A DNA stretch of 64,000 nt from an uncultured Collinsella sp. (GCA_958445065.1 CAUCQW010000009.1:1-64000), one strand, 5' to 3'; numbered from the stretch's first letter, positions 42,495-51,246 are shown. Numbers and translations are program-made. Notes: a model not told the origin generated them from the letters alone.

Positions 42495-43271
42495 TTGACA
42501 CAGCAATTTACGCTTTTCCTACCCCAACCGGATGGGACTCCCATCCCCGTCGTCGTTACCAAAAAGCGCGTCAAAAACTTCAACCTGCGCGTCACATCGA
42601 GCGGTGAGGTCCACGCCAGCGCACCGCTCGGCGCCAGCCGCGAGCGTATCGAAGCGTTTGTGAAGCGCAACAGCGCCTGGATTATCAGCCGGCTTGCCCA
42701 GCGCGAGCAACGTCAGGCGACGGCGCGAGAGCCGCTCAGCCCCTCGTCCATCATTGCACTTTGGGGCAAGCCCATCACGGTACAAGATGCGCTCGATCAC
42801 AACTTTAAGTCACCCGCACCGCGGCCCAAACAAGCCACGTTCGCAAGCTTTATGGGTACCGACGAGCCAGACGAACGTCCGCAGGCCAAGTGGAACGCGC
42901 CCCTCGACGGCTTAACGCCCAGTGAGATCCAAGCCCATATTGACCAGCTCTATACGTCCGAAGTCACATCGGCGCTGCGGGATATGGTGCACGCATACGA
43001 AATCGCAATGGGTGTCGCCGTTTCCCGCGTTTCCGTGCGCAGCATGAAAACGCGCTGGGGATCATGCACGCCCAAAACCGGCGCCATTCGCATCGCACGA
43101 GAACTTGCCGCCTACCCCGTCGAGTGCCTTGACATGGTTGTCGCCCACGAGCTCGTCCACTTGCTCGAGCCAAGCCACAATCAGCGGTTTCACGCCCTGC
43201 TCGACACGTACTGCCCCAACAATAGAGCACTGTCCCAGCGGCTCAAGCAGCCACCCATAGAGACATATTAG
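42495..43271 (+). CDS. YgjP/WLM-like zinc metallopeptidase (DUF45)
   Basis: A 258-residue protein with the SprT/YgjP-type metallopeptidase domain. The N-terminus has KKRVKNFNLRVTSSGEVHAS and the family's SxxRWGSC block appears as RSMKTRWGSCTPKTGAIRI; zinc ligands are in VVAHELVHLLEPSHNQRFH (HExxH plus a downstream His). The middle contains an insertion of about 60 residues. The start is a TTG at 42495 with AAGGACC upstream; the ATG at 42462 lies inside the preceding hairpin. Cellular substrate unknown. Confidence 0.85.
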   Translation: MTQQFTLFLPQPDGTPIPVVVTKKRVKNFNLRVTSSGEVHASAPLGASRERIEAFVKRNSAWIISRLAQREQRQATAREPLSPSSIIALWGKPITVQDALDHNFKSPAPRPKQATFASFMGTDEPDERPQAKWNAPLDGLTPSEIQAHIDQLYTSEVTSALRDMVHAYEIAMGVAVSRVSVRSMKTRWGSCTPKTGAIRIARELAAYPVECLDMVVAHELVHLLEPSHNQRFHALLDTYCPNNRALSQRLKQPPIETY

Positions 43272-43277
43272 AACCGG

Positions 43278-43763
43278 TTAGCGCACGCGCTCGATCTCGA
43301 CACCGCAGCTTGCCAGGGGAAGACCGACGGGCGCCCAAGGCTTATCGAGCTTAACGCGCACGCCAAGCAGCAAGGGGTAACGACGCAGCAGCATCGAGGC
43401 CACACCCTCAGCTGCAGCCTCGATGAGCTTAAACGTATGCTCGCGCAGATAGCCATCGACATCGTGGCACACCGAGCCATAGTCAATCGAGGCGTCCAGG
43501 TTATCGTGCTCCCCCGCTGCACGCAGGTCGGCATAGAGTACCAAGGACACGATGAACTTCTGGCCCAGCGCGTTCTCTTCGGGATACACGCCGTGGTTGG
43601 CAAAGACCTCGAGACCGTCGATAGTAATGCGGTCAGCATGGCGCAGATCGTCATAACTCACGTGGGGCACCGCCGTTGCGGTGGATATTTCGCCCCTTCC
43701 ACGGCGGGCGAGCTCGGCGCCTTCAGTCTTGGTTGCATTCTCGGGCAGTTTCTTGTTGCTCAT
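43278..43763 (-). CDS. folB: Dihydroneopterin aldolase
   Basis: A 161-residue FolB, converting dihydroneopterin to hydroxymethyl-dihydropterin in folate synthesis. ADRITIDGLEVFANHGVYPEE is the N-terminal core with a conserved Tyr/Glu, TFKLIEAAAEGVASMLLRRY contains the catalytic-region Glu, and GVRVKLDKPWAPVGLPLASCG the active-site Lys. The first 40 residues are an unusual hydrophilic extension. The ATG has AAGGAG upstream. It lies near folE with an HD-domain gene between them. Confidence 0.9.
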   Translation of the reverse strand: MSNKKLPENATKTEGAELARRGRGEISTATAVPHVSYDDLRHADRITIDGLEVFANHGVYPEENALGQKFIVSLVLYADLRAAGEHDNLDASIDYGSVCHDVDGYLREHTFKLIEAAAEGVASMLLRRYPLLLGVRVKLDKPWAPVGLPLASCGVEIERVR

Positions 43764-43806
43764 CGCGATCGTCTCCTTCGTTTAGAACCCCGACCGCGCA
43801 AACTAA

Positions 43807-44388
43807 CTACACGCGAATCGACAGGTTCTTTTTATCATCGCTCCAGTTGCAAGCATTGCGCGCGGGGCATGCAAAGCAGGCGCGCGACGCTTTGTCGGCT
43901 GCATAGAGCAGACGCTCAAGCGGTTGGCTGTTCACACGCAGCTTTCGATGGCCCAGAATGGCCGTCTTAATGGCTGCGGCATCGGCCGGCTCAAACGCCA
44001 CATCATCGGGCATGCCGCCGAGAATCGCATCAGCGACGCGTTCGCTTGCAACATCATGGGATATACCCGATTCATACTGTTCATCTTTGCCGATATCGTG
44101 AAGAAGTGCCGTGGCGTAGATGACCTCACGGTCAAATTCGAGCTGTTCCTCGAGATTCTTGATCCACATAATGCGAGCGACATCGAGAAGATGGTCAATA
44201 CCGTGGCGGCAGAAGATGCGCCCCGATTCCAACTGTGCAATGTTACCCAGGTGCCGCCGGAACAGCCCGTTGGCGCAAATGTAATCAATGCGAGGCATGG
44301 CACCAAAGGGAGCCAAGCCCGAAGCCATAAAGCCGCGACGCGACGTCCCCTCATCGGTCTTCGATGTAAAGTCGTTGACGACCCTCAT
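43807..44388 (-). CDS. HD-domain phosphohydrolase
   Basis: A 193-residue HD-superfamily protein. CRHGIDHLLDVARI holds the first metal His, ATALLHDIGKDEQYESGISH the HD pair and following His, and LLYAADKASR the final Asp. The C-terminus has a four-Cys cluster (CFACPARNAC), which could bind iron-sulfur or zinc. The ATG at 44388 lies one base after the folE stop, indicating translational coupling. It might act on folate-pathway nucleotides, but this rests only on position between folE and folB. Confidence 0.85.
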   Translation of the reverse strand: MRVVNDFTSKTDEGTSRRGFMASGLAPFGAMPRIDYICANGLFRRHLGNIAQLESGRIFCRHGIDHLLDVARIMWIKNLEEQLEFDREVIYATALLHDIGKDEQYESGISHDVASERVADAILGGMPDDVAFEPADAAAIKTAILGHRKLRVNSQPLERLLYAADKASRACFACPARNACNWSDDKKNLSIRV

Positions 44389-44389
44389 G

Positions 44390-44947
44390 CTAACGGCCCA
44401 GCATCCTAAAGAACCGCTCCTCGAGCGCGGGATCAGTCTCAAAGACGCCGCGGCGAGCGAGCGTCACGGTCTTGGTGCCGGGCTTTTGCACGCCGCGCAT
44501 GGTCATGCACATATGCTCGGCTTCCATGAGCACAATCGCTCCCTGGGGAGCGAGATAATCCATGAGAGCGTCGGCAACCTGCGCACACAGCTGCTCCTGC
44601 AGCTGCAGACGGCGGGCATAAACCTCAACCGTGCGGGCGAGTTTGGAAAGCCCAGCCACCCGACCGTTAGGGATATAGCCAATGGCGGCCTTGCCATAAA
44701 ACGGCAGCAGATGGTGCTCGCACAGCGAGTAGAACGTGATGTCGCGCTCGATAACCAAATCGTTCGAAGCGACGGCAAAGGTTTTGGACAGGTGCTCCTC
44801 GGCACTCTGGTCCATACCGCCGGCGATCTCACCATACATACGGGCAACGCGCGCCGGGGTCTCCAGCAGGCCCTCACGAGTTGGGTCCTCGCCTATGCCC
44901 TCAAGCAACAGCTTAATGGCGGCCTCGACTTTTTCCTGATCGACCAT
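44390..44947 (-). CDS. folE: GTP cyclohydrolase I
   Basis: A 185-residue GTP cyclohydrolase I, the first enzyme of folate synthesis, converting GTP to dihydroneopterin triphosphate. [20 protein letters not shown], then [20 protein letters not shown] with the zinc Cys and His, [20 protein letters not shown] and the Cys-region [20 protein letters not shown] are all canonical. The ATG at 44947 is preceded by GAGG; an in-frame extension upstream lacks support. It heads folE-HD-folB. Confidence 0.96.
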   Translation of the reverse strand: MVDQEKVEAAIKLLLEGIGEDPTREGLLETPARVARMYGEIAGGMDQSAEEHLSKTFAVASNDLVIERDITFYSLCEHHLLPFYGKAAIGYIPNGRVAGLSKLARTVEVYARRLQLQEQLCAQVADALMDYLAPQGAIVLMEAEHMCMTMRGVQKPGTKTVTLARRGVFETDPALEERFFRMLGR

Positions 44948-45013
44948 CTGGGCCTCACTTTTCCGATTTTGCGTTCGCGCTATGGTACCACGCCCTTTGG
45001 CATCGGCCACAAG

Positions 45014-45595
45014 CTACATAGTATGGGTCGAATAGACCGGATCGTCCCGCCAAAGCTCCACAGCGTCGCAAAGCGCAACGCCCTCGCGCACAGCACGGGC
45101 GCGCGTGGCGTTCATATCGATCACACGCTGGTTACTCGAGCCCCTAAAGCGCAATGAGATATCGTACAGATCCTGAACGAACGGGCCGTCCACCAACATG
45201 TCGAGGCAGGCCAGGATACGGTTCGTCACCTCGGTATGATGACGGCCACCCGGCATAAGCTCCTCGAGCACGTCGCCGGTAAAGCACCAAATGGTCTTGC
45301 CCGACCCCGCGGGATAGGCCGCACGCACGCGTTCGATAAAGTCAACAAGCCCCACCTGATTCTCGGGCTCCATAGGCTCGCCGCCCAAAATCGTCAGGCC
45401 ATCAATAAAGGGATGGTCGAGACTCTCGATAATCTTGTCCTCGACGGCACGGTCGAACGGCTCACCCGCAGCAAAGTCCCACGCGACAGAGTTAAAGCAG
45501 TTCTTGCACCCACGACGGCACCCACTCACAAACAGAGAAGTACGAACGCCTTCCCCATCGGCAATGTCGAAATACTTAATGTTCGCGTAGTTCAT
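45014..45595 (-). CDS. nrdG: Anaerobic ribonucleotide reductase activating protein
   Basis: A 193-residue radical-SAM enzyme that installs the glycyl radical on NrdD. CRRGCKNCFNSVAWDF contains the CxxxCxxC [4Fe-4S] motif; GLTILGGEPMEPENQ and WCFTGDVLEEL are standard radical-SAM strands. The ATG at 45595 has GGGAG upstream, formed by sequence beside a 22-base-pair hairpin. The nrdD gene lies upstream on the same strand, separated by 426 bases holding two long hairpins. Confidence 0.94.
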   Translation of the reverse strand: MNYANIKYFDIADGEGVRTSLFVSGCRRGCKNCFNSVAWDFAAGEPFDRAVEDKIIESLDHPFIDGLTILGGEPMEPENQVGLVDFIERVRAAYPAGSGKTIWCFTGDVLEELMPGGRHHTEVTNRILACLDMLVDGPFVQDLYDISLRFRGSSNQRVIDMNATRARAVREGVALCDAVELWRDDPVYSTHTM

Positions 45596-45610
45596 AGGTA
45601 ACTCTCCCGG

Positions 45611-45694
45611 GAGGCCGGGACATATCATCCCGTCCTCAAACATTCTCGGCCTTCGGCCTGCGAAACTGCGGGCGGGACGATATGTCCCGGCCTC
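45611..45694. repeat. Long hairpin element H1
   Basis: A 22-base arm from GAGGCCGGGACATATC (45611-45632) pairs with 45673-45694 with one mismatch; the loop holds a GGCC-TTC-GGCC hairpin. GGTAACTC occurs directly on both sides (45597-45604 and 45703-45710). Confidence 0.75.
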
Positions 45695-45876
45695 ATGCAA
45701 AGGGTAACTCAATGAACGAAGCGAACATCGAGTATAGGGTTCGAGGTCCAATAAAAACTTTGTTGCAGCTCAACCGCCATCGCAAGCAAAGCGTTGTTGC
45801 AAGTCAACTCATTTCCGCTAAGAACTTCGAGGAGTGAGCAGGCCGCATGCTGCATCTCAGCTACATCAACTTGGCT

Positions 45877-46006
45877 GCCCCGTAGCGAGGCCCCGGGCCT
45901 TTGCTCGATATGAGTTCCGCACGAACAGGAGGCGCCAGTGGCGCCTCCGTCGTGAGCCAGGACTGTCCGAAATAGCGAGTAAAGGCCCGGGGCCTCGCTA
46001 CGGGGC
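45877..46006. repeat. Long hairpin element H2
   Basis: A 31-base arm (45877-45907, starting GCCCCGTAGCGAGG) pairs with 45976-46006, one mismatch. The interior forms a second hairpin GGAGGCGCC-AGT-GGCGCCTCC. It begins 15 bases after the nrdD stop. Confidence 0.8.
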
Positions 46007-46021
46007 GGCCTGGGATGGTTA

Positions 46022-48244
46022 TTAGAGATGCAGCACGCGGTCGCGGATCTCCTCGGTTCGACCCTGGTTCCAGAACTGGGTACCGATGTAACCGCACGTG
46101 CGACGGGCGACATTCATCTTCTCCTGGTCACGATTGCCGCAATTGGGGCACTCCCACACCAGCTTGCCGTCATCCTCGACAATCTTGATCTCACCGTCGT
46201 AGCCGCACACCTGGCAGTAGTCGCTCTTGGTGTTGAGCTCGGCGTACATGATGTTGTCGTAGATGTACTGCATCACGCGAATGACAGCCTTGAGGTTGTC
46301 CTGCATGTTGGGAACCTCGACGTAGGAGATGGCACCGCCCGGCGAAAGCTGCTGGAACATACCCTCGAACTTGAGCTTGTCGAATGCGTCGATCTCCTCG
46401 GACACGTGGACGTGGTAGCTGTTGGTGATGTAGCCCTTGTCCGTCACGCCCGGGATGATGCCAAAACGACGCTGCAGGCACTTGGCGAACTTGTAGGTCG
46501 TCGACTCAAGCGGGGTACCGTACAGCGAGAAGTCAATATCGCTTTCGGCCTTCCACTCCGCGCACTTGTCGTTCATGCGCTGCATGACGGCCATGGCAAA
46601 GGGCGTGCCCTCCTTCTCGGTGTGGCTGTGGCCCGTCATGTACTTAACGCACTCATACAGGCCGGCATAACCCAGACTAATGGTGGAGTAACCGCCCACG
46701 AGCAACTTGTCGATCGTCTCGCCCTTCTTCAGGCGGGCGAGGGCACCGTACTGCCAAAGAATCGGTGCGGCATCCGAAAGCGTACCCATCAGACGCTCAT
46801 GACGGCACAGCAGGGCGCGGTGGCACAGCTCAAGGCGCTCGTCGAAGATCTTCCAGAACTTATCCATGTCCTGATGCGAGCTCAGCGCGACATCGGGCAG
46901 GTTGATGGTCACAACGCCCTGGTTAAAGCGACCGTAGTACTTGGGCTTGTTCGGATCATAGTTCAGCGCGTTGGCCACGTTGTTAAATCCGTTACCGGAG
47001 CGGTCGGGCGTCAGGAAGCTGCGACAACCCATGCAGGTGTAGCAATCGCCATTGCCCGCGGTCTCACCCTTCGAAAGCTTGAGCTCGCGCATCTTCTTCT
47101 CGGAGATGTAGTCGGGCACCATGCGCTTGGCGGTGCACTTGGCGGCCAGCTGAGTCAGATAGAAGTACGGGGAATCCTCGTAAACGTTATCGTCCTCGAG
47201 CACGTAGATGAGCTTGGGGAACGCCGGGGTGATCCACACGCCCGCCTCGTTCTTAACGCCCTCATAGCGCTGGCGAAGCGTCTCCTCCACGATCATGGCA
47301 AGATCGTGCTTCTCCTGGACCGAGCGGGCCTCGTTGAGGTACATGAAGACCGTCACGAATGGTGCCTGGCCGTTGGTGGTCATAAGGGTCACGACCTGAT
47401 ACTGAATCGTCTGGACACCGCGACGGATCTCATCACGCAGACGGTCCTCTACGACCTCACGCACCTTCTCTGCGGGAGCGGAAACACCGAGCTCCTCAAG
47501 CTCGCGGGCAACCTCGCCGCGAATCTTCTGGCGGCTCACCTCGACGAACGGGGCAAGATGGGTCAGCGAAATCGACTGGCCGCCGTACTGGGAGGAAGCA
47601 ACCTGGGCGATGATCTGCGTCGCAATGTTGCAGGCAGTCGAGAAGCTATGCGGCTTCTCAATCAGCGTGCCCGAGATAACAGTACCGTTCTGGAGCATGT
47701 CCTCCAGGTTCACCAGGTCGCAGTTATGCATGTGCTGGGCAAAGTAATCCGAATCATGGAAGTGAATCAGGCCCTCGTTGTGCGCATCCACGATCTCCTG
47801 GGGCAGCAGCACGCGCTGGGTCAGATCCTTGGAGATCTCGCCGGCCATGTAGTCACGCTGAACGGAGTTGACGGTCGGATTCTTGTTGGAGTTCTCCTGC
47901 TTGACCTCTTCGTTATTGCACTCAATCAGCGACAGAATCTTGTCATCGGTCGTGTTCTTTTGGCGCTTCAGGCTCTGAACATAGCGGTAGATGATGTAGT
48001 GGCGAGCGACCTCGTAGCAGTCGAGACGCATAATCTCGTCCTCGACCAGATCCTGGATCTCCTCGACCGATACGGTGTGGCCGGCCTTCTCACATGCCTC
48101 GGCGACGTTTTGTGCCGCATAGATCACCTGGCGGTCGGTAAGGCGAGAGCCTTCCTCGACCTCCAAGTTTGCGGCGCGGATCGCATTGACGATCTTATCG
48201 ATGTCAAAGGTAACCTCGGTGCCGCTGCGCTTGATGATCTTCAT
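46022..48244 (-). CDS. nrdD: Anaerobic ribonucleoside-triphosphate reductase
   Basis: A 740-residue class III ribonucleotide reductase making dNTPs without oxygen. An N-terminal ATP-cone (MKIIKRSGTEVTFDIDKIVN to about residue 95) provides allosteric control. The catalytic barrel has FHDSDYFAQHMHNCDL and CMGCRSFLTP. The C-terminus has the zinc site CQVCGYDG with ECPNCGNRD and the glycyl-radical segment RRTCGYIGTQFWNQGR. The ATG at 48244 is preceded by GAGGCAAGAGG. Two NrdR boxes and a promoter lie about 230 bases upstream. It implies an anaerobic lifestyle. Confidence 0.96.
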   Translation of the reverse strand: MKIIKRSGTEVTFDIDKIVNAIRAANLEVEEGSRLTDRQVIYAAQNVAEACEKAGHTVSVEEIQDLVEDEIMRLDCYEVARHYIIYRYVQSLKRQKNTTDDKILSLIECNNEEVKQENSNKNPTVNSVQRDYMAGEISKDLTQRVLLPQEIVDAHNEGLIHFHDSDYFAQHMHNCDLVNLEDMLQNGTVISGTLIEKPHSFSTACNIATQIIAQVASSQYGGQSISLTHLAPFVEVSRQKIRGEVARELEELGVSAPAEKVREVVEDRLRDEIRRGVQTIQYQVVTLMTTNGQAPFVTVFMYLNEARSVQEKHDLAMIVEETLRQRYEGVKNEAGVWITPAFPKLIYVLEDDNVYEDSPYFYLTQLAAKCTAKRMVPDYISEKKMRELKLSKGETAGNGDCYTCMGCRSFLTPDRSGNGFNNVANALNYDPNKPKYYGRFNQGVVTINLPDVALSSHQDMDKFWKIFDERLELCHRALLCRHERLMGTLSDAAPILWQYGALARLKKGETIDKLLVGGYSTISLGYAGLYECVKYMTGHSHTEKEGTPFAMAVMQRMNDKCAEWKAESDIDFSLYGTPLESTTYKFAKCLQRRFGIIPGVTDKGYITNSYHVHVSEEIDAFDKLKFEGMFQQLSPGGAISYVEVPNMQDNLKAVIRVMQYIYDNIMYAELNTKSDYCQVCGYDGEIKIVEDDGKLVWECPNCGNRDQEKMNVARRTCGYIGTQFWNQGRTEEIRDRVLHL

Positions 48245-48470
48245 CCTCTTGCCTCTTTCGCATCGTAGCCTCATTGCGCTTCAGAGCCAAACGATGCCCG
48301 GCAGGGCTTACCCTGTCTTGCGGCGCCGTCGCGCAATCTGTGTTTTCGATAACCATAGGCCCTCATGCGGACAATCCTCGCAGCCAATCAAGGGGCTCAA
48401 AGATCCATCCAAATAATGGGGCGAATAAGGTTCTCGTTCTCTGTCCGCCATCTATCATACGACAAAGAGG

Positions 48471-48518
48471 CATCTATATCCTGTATTCTTTTTTTAGGTC
48501 AAACACAACATATAGTGT
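48471..48518. promoter_or_regulatory. Pair of NrdR boxes
   Basis: ACACAACATATAGTGT (48503-48518) is close to the NrdR consensus acaCwATATwTwGtgt in either orientation. A weaker second box lies at 48471-48486 (CATCTATATCCTGTAT), 32 bases centre to centre, the standard three-turn spacing. They bracket the nrdD promoter. Confidence 0.75.
48473..48502 (-). promoter_or_regulatory. Predicted nrdD promoter
   Basis: Minus strand TTGACC (48502-48497), 18-base A-rich spacer, TATAGA (48478-48473). The -10 falls inside the second NrdR box. Confidence 0.65.
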
Positions 48519-48845
48519 TTCAGCAGGTCAAAGCAATTGGTCAATTTGCAGACGCATTATAAATGAAGTCCTCTTGGCAGACTGCTAAAACGTTATCAAC
48601 CCAACTACCTGCACAGCAGTTTTGAAACCCCCTCAACCGTGCCGCCGCCAAATAGCACCAAAACCAAGCTGCTCGCGCCAAAAGAATCCAAAAGATTGTC
48701 CTTGACCAACATGTTGCGGTCATGATGGGCCAGGACACATGCAATCTGCCGGCACCCCTACGGGATACAAAGACCATCGCGTACGGACCTTGGATCAATA
48801 TTTGATGACTTATTTGGCGGCGCGCTTGGTGACAAAAAACAAAAC

Positions 48846-48871
48846 AGCCCAGAGGACATAGCCTCTGAGCT
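48846..48871 (-). terminator. Terminator of the tRNA-Gly/tRNA-Val unit
   Basis: AGCCCAGAGG pairs with CCTCTGAGCT (one mismatch), and the minus-strand read-out continues GTTTTGTTTTTT. Confidence 0.85.
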
Positions 48872-48880
48872 GCGAACATT

Positions 48881-48955
48881 TGGTGGGCGTTAGAAGATTT
48901 GAACTTCTGACCTCTTCCGTGTCAGGGAAGCGCTCTCCCCCTGAGCTAAACGCCC
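48881..48955 (-). tRNA. tRNA-Val (GAC)
   Basis: A complete cloverleaf with acceptor GGGCGTT/AACGCCC, encoded CCA, D-arm TAGCTCAGGGGGAGAGC, anticodon loop CTGACAC (GAC) and TTCAAAT T-loop. It lies 3 bases after tRNA-Gly on the same strand. Confidence 0.97.
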
Positions 48956-48958
48956 AAA

Positions 48959-49034
48959 TGGAGCGGACAACGGGGCTCGAACCCGCGACCCCAACCTTGG
49001 CAAGGTTGTGCTCTACCAACTGAGCCATGTCCGC
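48959..49034 (-). tRNA. tRNA-Gly (GCC), copy 1
   Basis: Acceptor GCGGACA, D-arm TGGCTCAGTTGGTAGAGCA, anticodon loop TTGCCAA (GCC), T-loop TTCGAGC, encoded CCA. Identical over 76 bases to two further copies at 51247 and 51473. Confidence 0.98.
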
Positions 49035-49046
49035 TTACGAGGATTA

Positions 49047-49075
49047 ATCTTACGTGATGCCCGCATCCTATGCAA
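49047..49075 (-). promoter_or_regulatory. tRNA-Gly promoter (copy 1)
   Basis: TTGCAT (49075-49070), 17-base spacer, TAAGAT (49052-49047). Upstream (49076-49094) is an AACTTTT/AAAAAGTT block shared with the other tRNA promoters. Confidence 0.7.
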
Positions 49076-49175
49076 GAACTTTTTTTGAAAAGTTTTGCGA
49101 CGCCCTCGCGAACCTCGCGAAGACATCAGCCACCACGGAAGGCGCAGGCAAACGCAAACTCGCCGCAAGAGGCCC

Positions 49176-50909
49176 TTACATCTCACCGAGCATGATCCAG
49201 GCAGAGCTGTCCTGCGCGAGTCTGCCGTCTGCAAGCGCTGATGAGGTGAGCAGGACCCTGCCCGCCGGCAGCTCCACGGGTGCTGCACCGAAGTTCGTCA
49301 CGCACGCCCAGCCGTTATCGCGGCGATAGGCGATGACGCCGCCCTCAGCGCCCTCGGCACCATCCGCAAGACCGGTGCGCCCGTCAAGATCGAGCCACGC
49401 AAGATCGTTGGCGCACCCGCGCAGCTTGCGCCGCAGCCAGAGGGCGTCACGATAGAGCGCAAGCATCGATGTCGGGTCCGTTTCTTCCCTATCGGCAGCA
49501 TAATCGGAAAACCATGCAGGCTGCGGCAGATGGGGCGCCGCATCAGCGTCCGCCGGCGAAAACCCAAACGATCCGCCCTGCGCGGGATCGTCCGCCGCTA
49601 CCCACGGCAGGGGCACACGACAGCCGTCGCGCCCCTTCTCGCGCTTCGGTCCGCGCGTATTGGTTGCACTGGGATCTTCGAGTGCAGTCCACGGGATATC
49701 AGCCACCTCAAAAAGACCGAGCTCCTCACCCTGATACACGTATGCCGAGCCCGGAAGCGCCAGTTCAAGCAAAAGAGCCGCCCGCGCGCGGCGCTCGCCG
49801 AGTTCACGGTCCTCGTCATAAGACGACCCGTCGCGTAAGAGCCAGTCGAGCGCAATCTGGTGGTAGCGCGTCGCCTTGATTTGCGGCAGGGCATAGCGCG
49901 TCGCCACGCGCGGCACGTCGTGGTTGGAGAGTACCCAGGTCGAGGCGGAATCGGATTCGATAGCTGCCTTCAAGCCCTCCTCGATTGCAGCGTGCATGTC
50001 ATCATAGGTCCAAGTGGCCTTGGCAAACTCAAAGTTGAATGTCTGGCCAAGCTCGCTGGGACGCGCATAGAGATACTGGCGCTCAGGCAGCACCCACGCC
50101 TCGGCAACGGCGCTGCGCGGCGGATTATAGCGGTCGAACACGCGGCGCCACTCGCGATAGATCTCGTGGACCTCGTTGCGGTCCCACAGCGGATGGGCGC
50201 CGTCGTCAACCATGTCATCGCCCTCGGCGAGATGCCACCGGTCGAGGTCATCGCGGTCGAGATCCTTGGCGAGACCGTGCGCCACATCGATGCGAAAGCC
50301 ATCGACGCCTCGATCGCTCCAAAACGCCAGGACGTCGCAAAAGAACGCGTGAACCTCGGGGCATGACCAGTCAAAGTCCGGCTGCTCGGGCGTAAACATG
50401 TGCAGATACCATTGACCGTCCGCAACACGCGTCCAGGCGGGGCCGCCAAAGTTGGCATTCCAATTGGTGGGAGGCAGCTCGCCATGCTCGCCGCGACCAT
50501 CGCGAAAGATATAACGGGCGCGCTCGGGCGATCCGGGGCCGGCGGCAAGAGCGGCTTTGAACCAGGGGTGCTGGTTGGATGAATGGTTGGGCACGATATC
50601 GACGATGACCTTGATGCCGCGCGCGTGAGCCGCAGCGATCATGTCATCGAAGTCGTCAAGCGAGCCGAGACGTGGGTCGACATCGCAGTAGTCCGCCACA
50701 TCATAGCCGCCATCGACAAGAGGCGAAGGGTAAAACGGGCTCAGCCAGATGGCCTCGATGCCCAGCCGCTCAAGATAGTCCATCTGCTGGGTAATGCCCG
50801 CGATATCGCCCAGACCCGAACCGGTCGAATCCTTAAACGAACGCGGGTAGATCTGATAGATCGCGGCATCGGACATCCATGAGCGCGAAGAGGACTTTTC
50901 TGCAGCCAT
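49176..50909 (-). CDS. GH13 alpha-glucosidase (oligo-1,6-glucosidase-like)
   Basis: A 577-residue intracellular glycoside hydrolase family 13 enzyme. Conserved regions appear in order: SDAAIYQIYPRSFKDSTGSG, VIVDIVPNHSSNQHPWF, DGFRIDVAHGLAKD with the nucleophile Asp, SAVAEAWVLPERQ with the acid/base Glu, and WVLSNHDVPRVATRY with the third Asp, then a C-terminal beta domain. It would cleave short alpha-glucosides such as isomaltose or maltose. The ATG at 50909 has GGGAGG upstream; a longer frame to 51179 crosses hairpin H3. It is monocistronic, between tRNA groups. Confidence 0.9.
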   Translation of the reverse strand: MAAEKSSSRSWMSDAAIYQIYPRSFKDSTGSGLGDIAGITQQMDYLERLGIEAIWLSPFYPSPLVDGGYDVADYCDVDPRLGSLDDFDDMIAAAHARGIKVIVDIVPNHSSNQHPWFKAALAAGPGSPERARYIFRDGRGEHGELPPTNWNANFGGPAWTRVADGQWYLHMFTPEQPDFDWSCPEVHAFFCDVLAFWSDRGVDGFRIDVAHGLAKDLDRDDLDRWHLAEGDDMVDDGAHPLWDRNEVHEIYREWRRVFDRYNPPRSAVAEAWVLPERQYLYARPSELGQTFNFEFAKATWTYDDMHAAIEEGLKAAIESDSASTWVLSNHDVPRVATRYALPQIKATRYHQIALDWLLRDGSSYDEDRELGERRARAALLLELALPGSAYVYQGEELGLFEVADIPWTALEDPSATNTRGPKREKGRDGCRVPLPWVAADDPAQGGSFGFSPADADAAPHLPQPAWFSDYAADREETDPTSMLALYRDALWLRRKLRGCANDLAWLDLDGRTGLADGAEGAEGGVIAYRRDNGWACVTNFGAAPVELPAGRVLLTSSALADGRLAQDSSAWIMLGEM

Positions 50910-51095
50910 GGGGTGAGCCTCCCTTGCAACGAGGTTTTGCGAGATGCCCACGATGATACGCCCAAAGCTGTCATTCGAGGCAAACAACGCCACAGCCACA
51001 CCCCAAAACGCTCGCTCCCTCTCGGGCTCGAGCCTCCTGGGACGAATCGATCGATTAGTGAAAAGAACGGAAGACTCACTCCCCCGGCCACAACA

Positions 51096-51200
51096 GCGAG
51101 CGGGCTCCGGGTGCCCCAGGTTGCCGCGAAAGAGGAGGGAAGCGTACTTTATGTACGCGACCGACGATTGAGGGGGCAAGATGGGGTGCCCGGGGCTCGC
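51096..51200. repeat. Structured intergenic element H3
   Basis: Imperfect long hairpin: GCGAGC, CCGGG, CCCCA and TTGCC on the left pair in order with GGCAA, TGGGG, CCCGG and GCTCGC on the right, separated by small internal loops. The tip is GCGTAC-TTTAT-GTACGC. The interrupted stem looks more like a folded RNA than the smooth hairpins H2, H4 and H5. Confidence 0.65.
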
Positions 51201-51211
51201 GCAGCGTCAAC

Positions 51212-51238
51212 AAAAAACGCGGTTCGTTAGAACCGCGT
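51212..51238 (-). terminator. Terminator of tRNA-Gly copy 2
   Basis: ACGCGGTTC/GAACCGCGT stem followed on the minus strand by TTTTTTG. Confidence 0.9.
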
Positions 51239-51246
51239 AAGATAGT

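Larger units (their letters stand above)
45596..46021. other. Intergenic region between nrdD and nrdG with two long hairpins
   Basis: Contains the elements at 45611-45694 and 45877-46006, and about 180 bases between them in which I recognise nothing. It separates genes whose products act together, so the elements sit inside a likely transcript. Confidence 0.7.
48245..48880. other. Intergenic region upstream of nrdD
   Basis: Holds the nrdD leader (about 230 bases), its promoter and NrdR boxes, and the tRNA terminator at 48846-48871. Between 48605 and 48712 on the minus strand a 35-codon frame (MLVKDNLLDSFGASSLVLVL onwards) looks protein-like but lacks a ribosome site; it may be a gene remnant. 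Confidence 0.6.
50910..51246. other. Intergenic region upstream of the alpha-glucosidase gene
   Basis: Contains hairpin element H3 (51096-51200) and the tRNA-Gly terminator (51212-51238). The 180 bases next to the glucosidase start must carry its promoter; I could not pick a convincing one. Confidence 0.6.

Noticed and set aside
45709..46113. A 134-codon minus-strand frame between nrdD and nrdG
   Set aside because: It runs through hairpin H2 and the nrdD end; the translation is explained by the repeats.
46028..48268. A 746-codon open frame on the plus strand opposite nrdD
   Set aside because: It mirrors nrdD in the complementary frame, has Leu/Val/His-rich composition typical of antisense frames in GC-rich DNA, and has no ribosome site or known domain.
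48541..48879. A 112-codon minus-strand frame upstream of nrdD
   Set aside because: It covers a tRNA terminator and has Cys/Trp-rich noise composition without ribosome site.
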